From: Betaproteobacteria bacterium Ga0077523
GTDB lineage: Bacteria; Pseudomonadota; Gammaproteobacteria; Burkholderiales; Ga0077523
Direction: 5' to 3'
Assembly (NCBI GenBank): GCA_001464695.1
Contig: LNDQ01000112.1
Location: 1 to 64,000, forward strand
Length of the DNA stretch: 64,000 nt
The notes beneath the pieces were generated by a model. The model was given only the letters and a program-made list of their open reading frames with translations, did not search any database and was not told where the DNA came from. A program made the translations under genes and the position numbers. Position 1 is the first letter of the stretch, and every line of letters starts with the position of its first letter. Of this stretch, positions 1 to 8,202 are shown in pieces.

Positions 1-134
1 CGCAGCGGATCGGCCACCTGCTGGCGGCGCCACCGGTTGCGCAGCGCAATGGCCACGGCTTTCTTGGCGGCCTGCTGGCCGACGATGTACTTGTCCAGTT
101 CGTGGACGATTTCCTGGGGGGTCATGGCAGACAT
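1..134 (-). CDS. hslU: HslU, ATPase subunit of the HslUV protease (N-terminus only)
   Basis: Only the first 44 or so codons lie in the window; the rest runs off the left edge. The minus strand reads [20 protein letters not shown] and continues with a typical HslU N-terminus ([16 protein letters not shown]). HslU is the AAA+ unfoldase that feeds proteins into HslV in the cytoplasm. The ATG at 134 matches the MS-x-MTP start usual for the family; an internal ATG three codons on (125) is an alternative. It follows hslV by 49 bases on the same strand, the standard hslVU operon order. Confidence 0.93.
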   Translation of the reverse strand, partial: MSAMTPQEIVHELDKYIVGQQAAKKAVAIALRNRWRRQQVADPL

Positions 135-183
135 GGCATGGGGCGGCGCAGTTCGAGGCAACGCGCGCCGGGCGAATCGAAGG

Positions 184-720
184 TTAGTCGAGCGTCTCGA
201 TCACGTGCGACTGATTGGTGTAGATGCACAGATCGCCGGCGATGGTCAGTGCCTTCTTGACGATGTCGGCCGGGGCGAGCTCCGTATTTTCCAGCAACGC
301 GCGCGCAGCGGCTTGGGCATAGGCGCCGCCGCTGCCGATGGCCACCAGGCCCAGTTCGGGTTCGAGCACGTCGCCGTTGCCGGTGATGATGAGCGAACTC
401 TCGCGATCGGCGACCGCGAGCATCGCTTCCAGCCGGCGCAGGATGCGATCGGTGCGCCAGTCCTTCGCGAGCTCCACCGCTGAGCGCACCAGATGGCCCT
501 GGTGCTTCTCGAGCTTCGCCTCGAAGCGCTCGAACAGCGTGAATGCGTCGGCCGTGCCGCCGGCGAAGCCGGCCAGGATCCGGTCCTGGTACAGGCGGCG
601 CACCTTGCGCGCGCTGGCCTTGACGACGATGTTGCCCAGCGTGACCTGGCCGTCGCCGCCGAGGGCGACCTGGTTGCCGCGCCGGGCGGAAAGAATGGTG
701 GTGCCGTGAAACTCGGCCAT
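184..720 (-). CDS. hslV: HslV, proteolytic subunit of HslUV
   Basis: Threonine peptidase that forms the double-hexameric core of the cytoplasmic HslUV protease. The protein is 178 residues, normal for the family. A short leader (MAEFHG) precedes the nucleophile Thr7 in [10 protein letters not shown], so residues 1-6 would be removed autocatalytically. Other family landmarks are [10 protein letters not shown] (21-30), the conserved [10 protein letters not shown] (51-60) and [14 protein letters not shown] (129-142). It lies just upstream of hslU and 16 bases downstream of the STAS-domain gene on the same strand, so the three may be co-transcribed. Confidence 0.97.
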   Translation of the reverse strand: MAEFHGTTILSARRGNQVALGGDGQVTLGNIVVKASARKVRRLYQDRILAGFAGGTADAFTLFERFEAKLEKHQGHLVRSAVELAKDWRTDRILRRLEAMLAVADRESSLIITGNGDVLEPELGLVAIGSGGAYAQAAARALLENTELAPADIVKKALTIAGDLCIYTNQSHVIETLD

Positions 721-736
721 GGAGCCCTGCGGGAAA

Positions 737-1768
737 TTACGCCGAAGGGGAGACGATGGAGGCGTGAGCGCCGAGATTCAAGAGCTCGAGCAGTGCGGCG
801 ACGAGCTGGTTGGGCCGGATGAGGCGGATGACCTTGCCCTCGCGGGTGAGCGAGGCGATGGTGTTGGCGAGCTGCGCGGCGCAGACGAAGTCGATGCGGT
901 CGAGCTGGGACAGCTCGAGATTGACGTACTGGTTCTCGGCGGCAAAGTCCATGAAGGCCAGCATCTGGGAATCGTCGGCGCCGGTCATGACACCGGCCAG
1001 GGAGAACTGCTCCCGCATCGCGTAGCGCGGCTCGGTGCGGCGTTCTCCCGGCAGGATCAACTGCGGCTGCGGCATGATCAGGGGTTCCCAGGCGGGCGCC
1101 GCCACATCGGCGGCCAGCGCGTACTCGAGCGCGGTGCGTTCGAAGCCGGGACGATCCTGGGCGAAGCGCAGCAGCGTCAGCAGCAGTTCCCAATAGGCAC
1201 GGTGAGTCGGTTCCACTTCCACCGCTTGCCGCAGCAACCGACCGAGGAGCCGGTCGCCGCTCAGCACGATGCCGTTGCCTGCTGCGATCAGCTGGTCGAG
1301 CGTCTCGGCGAGCAACCGGCAACCGGCCGCTTCCACGCCGGACAAGCGCGACAGGTCGAGGTGCACGACCGTGTGATGGCTCGCCGCCTCGCGCAGGCGC
1401 GCCAGCGTACCGACGGCACTCGCGTCCAGCATTCCGCCCAGTGCCCAGCAGGCCTTGCCGCCGGTGCGCAGGGGTTCGGGTAGCCGGGCCTCATGCTGTT
1501 GGCGCTCGCGTTCCGACACCGGTTCCTGGCCGAACCGCTGGCGAAAGTTGGCGACGACCGACTCGTAGTCCTTCCAGCGTCCTTCGAGGCGCAGCAGGTC
1601 GAGCAGCATCAGCCACAGCCGCGCCTCTTCGGGGAATTGTTTCAACCCCTGCTCGAGCGCGCGCCGGGCCTCGGCGACGTAACCACCCGCATAGCGCATG
1701 GCCGCGCTTTCCGCAGCCGGGTGCAGCCGCCCCTGGATTTCGGAAACCTCGATACTTGAAACGCTCAT
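737..1768 (-). CDS. STAS-domain protein with TPR-like N-terminus, function unknown
   Basis: A 343-residue soluble protein with no signal peptide or membrane segment. Residues about 15-85 look like a helical TPR-like repeat ([20 protein letters not shown], then [15 protein letters not shown]). Two stretches resemble STAS folds: about 105-205, centred on [20 protein letters not shown], and about 255-340, centred on [24 protein letters not shown] domains usually bind partner proteins or nucleotides in regulatory cascades, but no partner is encoded nearby. It sits 16 bases upstream of hslV on the same strand. Family-level assignment only; the physiological role cannot be read from the sequence. 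Confidence 0.75.
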   Translation of the reverse strand: MSVSSIEVSEIQGRLHPAAESAAMRYAGGYVAEARRALEQGLKQFPEEARLWLMLLDLLRLEGRWKDYESVVANFRQRFGQEPVSERERQQHEARLPEPLRTGGKACWALGGMLDASAVGTLARLREAASHHTVVHLDLSRLSGVEAAGCRLLAETLDQLIAAGNGIVLSGDRLLGRLLRQAVEVEPTHRAYWELLLTLLRFAQDRPGFERTALEYALAADVAAPAWEPLIMPQPQLILPGERRTEPRYAMREQFSLAGVMTGADDSQMLAFMDFAAENQYVNLELSQLDRIDFVCAAQLANTIASLTREGKVIRLIRPNQLVAALLELLNLGAHASIVSPSA

Positions 1769-1878
1769 GGGAGCCGAGGCTAAAGCAGAAAGTGCGCCCT
1801 ATGGTGCATCGGCCAGAGGGTAATCCGCTGCCCATGTGCGATCAAGCGATTGTTTTGTAAGACCTCCCGGTCGGGACC

Positions 1879-2703
1879 TCAGGGCCGAGTCGGGTTGCGC
1901 CGCAGCTTGCCGGAAGCCAGTTTGCGCAGGATCCAGGCCGCGGTTGCGACGATCACCATGGTCACTACCAGCACCGGTCCGAACGGTTGGTCCTGGGTGA
2001 GGGCAATCTGGAAGGCGACGACGTAGGCGATCATGCCCACGACCACGGCGATCGACAGCGATTGCCGCCAACTCCGACCCCAGTGGTAAGCGATCATCGT
2101 CGGCACGAACACCAGGGTGAACGCGGCCATCACCCCCACCGAAGCGGTGGCGAAGGCGAGTCCGGCCGCCGCCAGCAGATCGAACGCGAGGTGGTAGCGC
2201 GCCGCCGACAGGCCGCTTGCCCGGAAGAAGTCGGGGAACATGCGCTCCAGCAACAGCTTGCGTGACAGCCAGCGCATCAGCAGTGCCCCCACGACCGCGA
2301 AAGCGGCCATGCTCCACAGGTTCGAGGCATCGGTGAAATAGAGCTGGCCGTCGAACAGCGCGTGTCCCAGGTGATCGGCCAGTGGCGCGTTCGCGAGCAT
2401 GAGCACGCTGGCGCCCCAACCCGCCACCATCAGGATCGCGTAGCCGTTGTTGCCGCTCTGCGCGAGCCAGGCCTTGGCGGTGGCTGCGACGCCCGATAAC
2501 GCGAGCCCGCCAACCAGCACCGGGGCACCGGCGATGGCCGCGGCCAGCGACCCCGCCGCCGCCAACTGCGCGAAGGCGAGCGCGGCCAGCCATTCCTCGC
2601 GCAGGCGCAGATACATCCCCAGCACCGGCAGCACGGCGGCCACCAGCAGCCCCGTCACGAACGGCGTGAAGAACATCGGCTCGAACATCGCGGTCCAGTT
2701 CAT
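1879..2703 (-). CDS. ABC-3 family metal transporter permease (ZnuB-like)
   Basis: Inner-membrane permease of a metal-type ABC importer. The 274-residue protein is almost entirely hydrophobic helices, with eight or so membrane segments (for example FVTGLLVAAVLPVLGMYL near the start and VVGMIAYVVAFQIAL near the end). It lacks the nucleotide-binding motifs carried by its partner. Its ATG overlaps the stop codon of the upstream ATPase gene by the ATGA arrangement (2700-2703). With the ZnuA-like protein at 3502-4410 it completes an importer that most likely carries zinc; manganese cannot be excluded from sequence alone. Confidence 0.88.
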   Translation of the reverse strand: MNWTAMFEPMFFTPFVTGLLVAAVLPVLGMYLRLREEWLAALAFAQLAAAGSLAAAIAGAPVLVGGLALSGVAATAKAWLAQSGNNGYAILMVAGWGASVLMLANAPLADHLGHALFDGQLYFTDASNLWSMAAFAVVGALLMRWLSRKLLLERMFPDFFRASGLSAARYHLAFDLLAAAGLAFATASVGVMAAFTLVFVPTMIAYHWGRSWRQSLSIAVVVGMIAYVVAFQIALTQDQPFGPVLVVTMVIVATAAWILRKLASGKLRRNPTRP

Positions 2704-3272
2704 GATTCGCCGACCGCCACGATGCGAGCCCCGAGCGCTTCCACGAACCTGCGATCGTGGCTCACGAGCAGGATCGCGCGCCGGTGGCGTTCCCGCGCGA
2801 TGACTTGCTCGAGCAAGGCAACGCCGGCGGCATCGACGTTGTTGGTGGGCTCGTCGAGCAGCGCCACGTCCACGGGTGCCGTGAGGCAGGCCCAGACCTG
2901 CAGCAGTTGCAGCTGCCCGCCGGAGAGTTCGGACAGGCGGCGGGTCAGCAAGGGCTGCAGCGAATCCGGCAGCGTTTGCGCGTCACCACCGGTCAGAGCC
3001 AGCAGTTCCCGGCCCGACAGGGGAATGTCGCGCAGCGGCAGCGGATTCTGCTGCTGGTGCGAGACCCGCAACCCCGGACGGCGGCTGATGGTGCCCGCGA
3101 ACACACGGGCGCTGCCGCTGATCGCATTCATCGCGGTGGTCTTGCCGGACCCGTTCGGGCCCCACAACGCCACCACCTCGCCCGCACCGAGCGCGAACGA
3201 CAGCGGACCGACGACGGGCGTGTCGTAGCCCGCCTCGACGCGCTGCAACTCGATGCAGGGGGCAGCACTCAT
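2700..3272 (-). CDS. Metal ABC transporter ATPase (ZnuC-like)
   Basis: Cytoplasmic ATPase that powers the ZnuB-like permease. Counting from MSAAPC, it shows Walker A GPNGSGKT (38-45), signature LSGGQ (116-120), Walker B VALLDEPTNNVD (136-147) and the H-loop VSHD (His172). I chose the ATG at 3272 because homology (IELQRVEAGYDTPVVGPLSF) begins right after it; an in-frame ATG ten codons upstream (3302) would add an unconserved tail. At 190 residues it is shorter than typical ZnuC (about 250), missing the C-terminal extension. The stop overlaps the start of the permease gene by four bases. A tandem 80-bp repeat separates it from the binding-protein gene. Confidence 0.9.
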   Translation of the reverse strand: MSAAPCIELQRVEAGYDTPVVGPLSFALGAGEVVALWGPNGSGKTTAMNAISGSARVFAGTISRRPGLRVSHQQQNPLPLRDIPLSGRELLALTGGDAQTLPDSLQPLLTRRLSELSGGQLQLLQVWACLTAPVDVALLDEPTNNVDAAGVALLEQVIARERHRRAILLVSHDRRFVEALGARIVAVGES

Positions 3273-3313
3273 GGGTCCGGCCCACAGGTGGGCCGCTGCC
3301 ATACGGCAGCAGA

Positions 3314-3503
3314 CGCAAGGCCTGTCGGGGGGAGCGTCATTTCAGCCCTCGCCGGGCCGTCCCAAGAGGGCTGGCCCCCTTGGGGGGAGAGGCCGCAAGG
3401 CCTGTCGGGGGGAGCGTCATTTCAGCCCTCGCCGGGCCGCCCCAAGAGGGCTGGCCCCTTGGGGGGAGAGGCCGCAAGGCCTGTCGGGGGGAACGTCATT
3501 TTC
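3314..3503 (-). repeat. Tandem ~80-bp GC-rich intergenic element, 2.4 copies
   Basis: Units beginning CGCAAGGCCTGTCGGGGGG start at 3314, 3394 and 3473, so the period is 80 then 79 bases; the third copy is truncated after about 30 bases. Read on the minus strand, the direction of the flanking genes, each full unit contains a stem of CAGCCCTC with GAGGGCTG enclosing CGGCCCGGCG, plus a CCCCCC/GGGGGG region and a small GGCC-TTGC-GGCC-type hairpin. It fills the gap between the znuA-like stop and the znuC-like start. Relatives occur at 12536-12690, 41097-41232 and 56532-56688. Confidence 0.9.
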
Positions 3504-4410
3504 ATCCCGACGCCGCTGCGAGCAACCGGCGGATGCAATCGTCATAGAGCGAGAACAAATCCTTTGCGCCCTCCGAACCGCCCACGGTCGCCGGCAGCAT
3601 GATCGCCGGCACCTTGATGCGCTGGGCCAGCCAGTCCGAGGCCGATGGCGATTGATAGGACGCGCGCACGATCAGCCTGGCGGGCTCGATCTTCTGCTGC
3701 TCCGCGAGTTCGCTGAGATGCGCCGACGTCGGTTCGACGCCCGGCTTGGGTTCGAGGGAGCCGACCTGACGCATGCCGAGGAAGTCGAACAGATAAGAGA
3801 AGTTCTTGTGATGCTGGATCACCGTCACGCCCTTGAGCGGTGCCCCGAGTTGCAGCCACCGCTGTGTCGCGGCGCTCCAGCGGCTCGTGAAGTCGGCGAG
3901 CCGCGCCCGGTACTCGCCTTCGCCGGCAGGATCGATCCGCACCAGCCGCCGCGTCAACTCTTCTGCAGCGAGCTGGATCTGCCTCGGACCGAACTGGATA
4001 TGCGGATTGCCGAGCGGATGCACGTCTCCGAGCGCGCGGTCCACCGACCCGGCAATGTCGATCCGCGGCACGAAGTTCGCAACCTCCAGGAAACCCGGCT
4101 TGCCGAGCTGGATGCGATCGTTGCCGGACTGGCTCTGCACCATCGACATCCAGCCGACTTCCAGATCGGCGCCGGTGCAGACCACCAGCGCGGCCGTGCG
4201 AGCCCGCGCGATCAGGCTCGGACGCGCCTGGATGCGGTGGATGTCCTGCAGTGCCGTGGTGGCGACGAACACCGCCGCCCGGTTGCCGGCGATCTCGCCG
4301 GTGAGTGCACCCCATTCGGGGCTGCAGGCGAACACTTCGATGGCGGCATGCGCCGTGCCCGCGATGAGTAACGACAGCGCCGCCAGCAGCAGCTTGATAC
4401 GCGATTTCAT
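3502..4410 (-). CDS. Periplasmic metal-binding protein (ZnuA-like)
   Basis: Substrate-binding protein of the zinc-type ABC importer at 1879-3272. A signal peptide is clear (MKSRIKLLLAALSLLIAGTAHA, cleavage after AHA). Candidate metal ligands by family alignment are His58 (DIHRIQ), His137 (GNPHIQF) and His200/201 (QHHKNFSYL), with an acidic residue near the C-terminus. The long His/Asp-rich loop of enterobacterial ZnuA is absent. Length (302 aa) is normal. It lies 34 bases downstream of the porin-like gene and upstream of the ATPase gene, all on one strand, so it is probably made from one transcript with them. Confidence 0.87.
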   Translation of the reverse strand: MKSRIKLLLAALSLLIAGTAHAAIEVFACSPEWGALTGEIAGNRAAVFVATTALQDIHRIQARPSLIARARTAALVVCTGADLEVGWMSMVQSQSGNDRIQLGKPGFLEVANFVPRIDIAGSVDRALGDVHPLGNPHIQFGPRQIQLAAEELTRRLVRIDPAGEGEYRARLADFTSRWSAATQRWLQLGAPLKGVTVIQHHKNFSYLFDFLGMRQVGSLEPKPGVEPTSAHLSELAEQQKIEPARLIVRASYQSPSASDWLAQRIKVPAIMLPATVGGSEGAKDLFSLYDDCIRRLLAAASG

Positions 4411-4444
4411 GGCATCGATTCCTCGTGGCCTGCCGGTACGCCGT

Positions 4445-5881
4445 TCAGAACCGGTGCGCGCCGTGCGCGCCCAGGCTGAAGATGTACTGCAGGAAGAGCT
4501 GGTTGTCCGTGATGGTTTCGCCGCTCGCGAGATCCTGGCGCGACCGGTCGCGGTTGTACTGCAGGCGGATGCGGCTGTACTCGCTCGGATTCCAGTCGAG
4601 CATCACGCTGTAGCGCGTCGGATCGAAGTCGGGTGGCGTCAGGTTGGCCGCGTTGGTATTGAGCCCGACGTTGCCGTGGCTCAACCGGTCGTAGCGTCCC
4701 CCGACACGCCAATAGGGCATGAACTGGTAGATCGCCTGGGCGTACCAACCCGACTGCTTCGCGTTCATCGCGTCAGTCGCGGCGACCCCGGTCGTGTCGA
4801 ACGTGAAATCGCCGTCGTACCGACGCTGGAACCATTCGGTCACGAACTTGAAGTTGCGGTACTTGGGATTGCCGTCCGGCGACCACTTGTAGACGAAGTT
4901 GAGGCCGTCGATGCGTTGGCGCCCCTGGAACAGGTTGCTGGTGCCGGTGATGTCGTCGTAGTCGAGAAAGGCCGACCCGTCGGTGGCGGTGCGTTGCCGC
5001 AGGTGCGAGGCGCCGACCTGGTAGGCGCTCGACACCCCGATGTCACCCCCGACGTTCGCGAAAAAGACCTGCGATTCCGCACCGTTCCGGTTGCGTTCGA
5101 CTTCACCCGCGCCGGGAAACTCACGCCCCTTGCCCAGTTCGACGCCGAACTGCACGAGCACCGGCAAGGGGGCGACCCAGCGCAGCTGCGCACCGTCGTC
5201 GCCGTAGTTGCGTCCCAGAAAGGCGTTCTGCACGAGCGATGGGTCCGCGAAATCCCAGGCGTGCGGATGCACCTGGTTGAAGTACCCGACACCCGAGAAG
5301 AAACGCCCGCCCTTGGCGGTGAAGCCTTGGCCGAGTGCCAGCGTCTCGAAGAAGGCTTCCTCCACTTCGACCGTGTTCTCGGGCGTCAGGGCGGCCAGCA
5401 GCGCACCGCGGAAGTAGGGGTCGATGTTGGCCGACAGGAACAGCTCCGATTCGCCGAGCGAACCGCCGCGACCCGGGATGACTTCGCCGCCCGAGGGCGC
5501 GAATCCGGTGATCCGGGTCGAGGGGTCATCGCCGAAGCGCCCCCACGTGCCGTTGAGGATGAGCGAGATCGCGGGATTGAAGGCGCTCTTCGACGATTGT
5601 TGCGTCATCCCACCGGGGGCGGTGGGTGCTTCGCCGCGCGCAGCAGCGCTTTGCGCTTCGGTGGCGGAAGTTTCCGCACGGGCCGCGGCCTCCTGAGCGG
5701 TCCTGGCGGCGGCCTCCGCGTCCTTCAACTTATCTTCGAGCGCCTTGATGCGGCTCTCGTAGCTGTTGCGTAGCTCCTGGATGTCCTTGCGGATCTGATC
5801 CAGTTCCGCCGTCTGCGCGGCGGCGGGGCCGGTGGCGGCCCAGGCCGCAGCCAGGGCGGCGGCCATGAATGGGTGGCGCAT
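4445..5881 (-). CDS. Porin-like outer-membrane protein of the metal-uptake cluster
   Basis: A 478-residue exported protein: an N-terminal signal (FMAAALAAAWAATGPAAAQ), a coiled coil at about 22-75 (DQIRKDIQELRNSYESRIKA and an Ala-rich continuation), then about 380 residues of alternating aromatic beta-strand sequence ending in Phe (...GAHGAHRF), as expected of a beta-barrel. The coiled coil plus barrel layout resembles porins of the O/P or carbohydrate-selective type. Its position directly ahead of the metal-binding protein gene suggests it lets metal or a metal complex cross the outer membrane; that role is inference. The ATG at residue 6 is an alternative start. Confidence 0.78.
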   Translation of the reverse strand: MRHPFMAAALAAAWAATGPAAAQTAELDQIRKDIQELRNSYESRIKALEDKLKDAEAAARTAQEAAARAETSATEAQSAAARGEAPTAPGGMTQQSSKSAFNPAISLILNGTWGRFGDDPSTRITGFAPSGGEVIPGRGGSLGESELFLSANIDPYFRGALLAALTPENTVEVEEAFFETLALGQGFTAKGGRFFSGVGYFNQVHPHAWDFADPSLVQNAFLGRNYGDDGAQLRWVAPLPVLVQFGVELGKGREFPGAGEVERNRNGAESQVFFANVGGDIGVSSAYQVGASHLRQRTATDGSAFLDYDDITGTSNLFQGRQRIDGLNFVYKWSPDGNPKYRNFKFVTEWFQRRYDGDFTFDTTGVAATDAMNAKQSGWYAQAIYQFMPYWRVGGRYDRLSHGNVGLNTNAANLTPPDFDPTRYSVMLDWNPSEYSRIRLQYNRDRSRQDLASGETITDNQLFLQYIFSLGAHGAHRF

Positions 5882-5950
5882 CGTTGCATCTCCTGCGAAA
5901 ACGAAATGGCGCGCACCGAGCCGGAGCTCAGCGCGCAGCGGTTCGGTTCT

Positions 5951-6271
5951 TCAGGCGTGCAACGGCGGGGCGCGGGACGAGAAAGCCCGGGTCGGGGCCG
6001 GGTGCCAGTCGTCCCGCGACTCGAACCGAGGGGCGACGTAGTCCGCCGAGGGCGGGGTGTGAACAAGGAATGAACCGGGCCCACCCTGGACCTGGGCAAA
6101 GGCGACGCACTCGTCGCAGCCTTGCATCGGCACACCTTTGCCGTGCTGGTGCGTCGGCGCATTGCCGGCCCCGTGCGCCACCGCGTGCGCGACCCCGACC
6201 TGCTGCGCGAACAGCAGCGCGGCGGCGAGGACGATGCGCGACAGCATCAGGCGCAGGGTGGAAGAGTCCAA
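5951..6271 (-). CDS. Small secreted His/Cys-containing protein, function unknown
   Basis: A 106-residue protein with a signal peptide (LMLSRIVLAAALLFAQQVGVAHA). The mature part has several His residues (AVAHGAGNAPTHQHGKG) and a CDEC motif (GCDECVAF), compatible with metal binding; small proteins of this sort are common beside metal-uptake genes and resemble the DUF2946 group. The first codon is TTG at 6271, preceded by AGGAACCCC; an ATG at 6247 is the alternative. It is 70 bases upstream of the porin-like gene on the same strand and is probably the first gene of the metal operon. Not confidently assigned to a family. Confidence 0.6.
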   Translation of the reverse strand: MDSSTLRLMLSRIVLAAALLFAQQVGVAHAVAHGAGNAPTHQHGKGVPMQGCDECVAFAQVQGGPGSFLVHTPPSADYVAPRFESRDDWHPAPTRAFSSRAPPLHA

Positions 6272-6348
6272 GGGGTTCCTAATCCTTCGATGCGCTGCAA
6301 CGCGGCTGCGCGGTCAATTCGGGAGGCGGCGAGCAGGATAAACCGCAA

Positions 6349-6361
6349 CCTTGTTGCAAGG
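6349..6361. promoter_or_regulatory. Perfect 13-base dyad CCTTGttgCAAGG upstream of the metal operon
   Basis: An inverted repeat of 5 bp around TTG, flanked by a further GCAA...TTGC-like context, lies 78 bases upstream of the first gene of the metal-uptake cluster. It could be an operator for a metal-responsive repressor, or a weak 3' structure of the neighbouring phosphatase gene. It does not match the classic Zur box (GTTATA-type), so the assignment is tentative. Confidence 0.25.
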
Positions 6362-6380
6362 CAACGTCCGGGCCGCAGGG

Positions 6381-7010
6381 TCAGACGTCGTCGATCGCGT
6401 CGCGCACGCCCAGGTGGGCGATGTCGCCCCAGTGCAGGAGCGTCCACATCCCTTGCGTGATCTCGAAGGTGTTCAGGCTCGCGTTGAGCAGGGTGAAGGT
6501 GCGCGGCGCCGCCAACGGCAGGCCGGTGGTGTGGCGAAACAGCACGTCGAGCACGCCGCCATGGGTGACCACGAGCAACGTGGCATGGGGGTGCAGCGCC
6601 GCGAGTTCGCTGACGCACGCCACGCAACGCGCCGAGAACTGGCGCAGGGTCTCGCCGCCGTGAAGATCGTGGTCGGGATCGCGCTCCTTGAAGCGCCGCC
6701 AGTCCGCCGGATGTCGCAATGCGGCCTCGGTGCCGGTCAGGTTCTGGAAGATGCCCAGATGGCGTTCGCGCAATCGGGCATCGGTGCGGATCGCGTGGCC
6801 CGTGTGTGCGGTGATGCCGCGAGCGGTGGCGAGAGTACGGCCGAGATCGCTCGCGATCACGGCGTCGATGCGTTCATCGGCCAGGCGACGACCGAGCGCA
6901 TCGGCTTGCGCGACACCGCTCGGATCGAGGTCGCTGTCGAGATGGCCCTGCATGCGCCCCTCGGCGTTCCAGCGGGTCTCGCCGTGGCGGACTGCGAGCA
7001 GCGTGGTCAA
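6381..7010 (-). CDS. Histidine phosphatase family protein (GpmB/CobC-like)
   Basis: Branch-1 histidine phosphatase of 209 residues, cytoplasmic. The catalytic signature RHGETRWN is at 8-15 with the phospho-accepting His9; the second His is in VVTHGG (His150), Arg58 is in the SDLGRTLATA stretch, and the acid is probably Glu82 (RERHLG). Substrate cannot be told: relatives act on phosphoglycerate-like sugars, alpha-ribazole phosphate or proteins. The start is TTG (7008-7010). It begins four bases after the rlmI stop, suggesting co-transcription. Confidence 0.88.
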   Translation of the reverse strand: MTTLLAVRHGETRWNAEGRMQGHLDSDLDPSGVAQADALGRRLADERIDAVIASDLGRTLATARGITAHTGHAIRTDARLRERHLGIFQNLTGTEAALRHPADWRRFKERDPDHDLHGGETLRQFSARCVACVSELAALHPHATLLVVTHGGVLDVLFRHTTGLPLAAPRTFTLLNASLNTFEITQGMWTLLHWGDIAHLGVRDAIDDV

Positions 7011-7014
7011 GTCG

Positions 7015-8199
7015 CTAGGCCTGGCATATCAATCCCTTCAGGTACTCGCCTTCGGGAAAGTTGAGTACGACGGGATGATCGATGCTCGCTCCCAGGTGCT
7101 GAAGGACGCGCACATCGACGCCGGCATCGGTCGCCGCGCCCGCGACGATCTTCTGGAAGAGTTCGCGCGGTACGCCGCCCGAGCACGAGAACGTGAACAG
7201 CATCCCCCCGGGTCGCAGCAGTTTCAACGCCCACAGGTTGATGTCCTTGTACGCACGCGCCGCCTTTTCCGCGTGGGCCGCGGTCGGTGCGAACTTCGGC
7301 GGGTCGAGCACGATCAGGTCGAACTTGCGGGCCTGGTCGCGAAACTTCCGCAGCAAGGCGAAGACGTCACCTTCGAGCAGTTCCGAGCGTTCCTCCTGGA
7401 ACCCGTTCTGCCGCACGTGCCGGCGTGCCGCCGCGATCGCATCGCCCGAACTGTCGATCGACGTCACCTTCGCAGCGCCGCCGGCCAGGGCACTGACGGT
7501 GAATCCGCCGGTGTAGCAGAAGCAGTCAAGGACTTCGCGCCCGTGGGACAGTGCGCGCAAGCGGGCGCGGTTGTCCCGTTGATCGAGATAGAAGCCGGTC
7601 TTGTGGCCATGACGCGGATCGACTTCGAACTTGAGCCCGTGTTCCTCGATGCCGATGGCCTTGGGCGGTTCTGAGCCCGCGAGCGCCGCGACCCGGGGTG
7701 CCAGGCCCTCCAGCGCCAGTACGTCGGCGTCGGAGCGCTCGAACACGTGCGGCAATCCGGTCACTTCCGTCACCACGCTCGCGATATCGTCGCGCCAGCG
7801 CCACGCCCCGGCGCTGGTGAGTTGCACGACGATCCAGTCGGCGAACCGGTCGATGACGACACCGGGCAGACCGTCGGCTTCGCCATGCACCAGTCGCGCC
7901 GCTGGCGTCGCTCCAGCGGCCAGCAACTCCTCGCGATGCGCCACGGCCCGGCGCACGCGGTTCGCGAAGAACTCGCGATCGATGCGCACCCCTTCGCGCC
8001 AGTCCCAGACGCGGGCGGAGATCTGCGACTCGGGGCTGTAGGCTCCCCAGCCGAGAAACCCGCCCTGCGCCGAGCGGATCTCGACGGTCTCGCCCGAGGC
8101 AGGATGACCCTCCACGCGCTCGATGGCCCCGGAGAATACCCAGGGATGGTGCCGCTGCAGCGACTTCTCGCGGCCGGCCTTCAGGACGATCTTGCTCAT
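7015..8199 (-). CDS. rlmI: 23S rRNA m5C methyltransferase of the RlmI family
   Basis: SAM-dependent RNA cytosine-5 methyltransferase expected to modify 23S rRNA (C1962 in E. coli). The 394-residue protein has an N-terminal PUA-type region (VLKAGREKSLQRHHPWVFSG), a SAM-binding core (VLDCFCYTGGFTVSAL, 223-238), the motif LDPPKFAP (298-305) and the catalytic-Cys motif FSCSGG (Cys339). Length fits RlmI (396 in E. coli). Three bases separate it from the end of xerC. RlmK or another member of the same family remains possible for the precise target. Confidence 0.88.
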   Translation of the reverse strand: MSKIVLKAGREKSLQRHHPWVFSGAIERVEGHPASGETVEIRSAQGGFLGWGAYSPESQISARVWDWREGVRIDREFFANRVRRAVAHREELLAAGATPAARLVHGEADGLPGVVIDRFADWIVVQLTSAGAWRWRDDIASVVTEVTGLPHVFERSDADVLALEGLAPRVAALAGSEPPKAIGIEEHGLKFEVDPRHGHKTGFYLDQRDNRARLRALSHGREVLDCFCYTGGFTVSALAGGAAKVTSIDSSGDAIAAARRHVRQNGFQEERSELLEGDVFALLRKFRDQARKFDLIVLDPPKFAPTAAHAEKAARAYKDINLWALKLLRPGGMLFTFSCSGGVPRELFQKIVAGAATDAGVDVRVLQHLGASIDHPVVLNFPEGEYLKGLICQA

Positions 8200-8202
8200 G
8201 GT

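Noticed and set aside
3314-3503. Tandem repeat considered as a CRISPR array
   Set aside because: Units are 79-80 bases with no unique spacers, and the same module occurs singly elsewhere; there are no cas genes.
4045-5773. Long plus-strand open frames opposite the metal cluster (and similar antisense frames across the window)
   Set aside because: They are typical shadow frames of GC-rich coding DNA, lacking domain homology or ribosome sites.
6349-6361. Zur box in front of the metal operon
   Set aside because: The dyad CCTTG-TTG-CAAGG does not resemble the AT-rich Zur consensus; kept only as an unassigned dyad.
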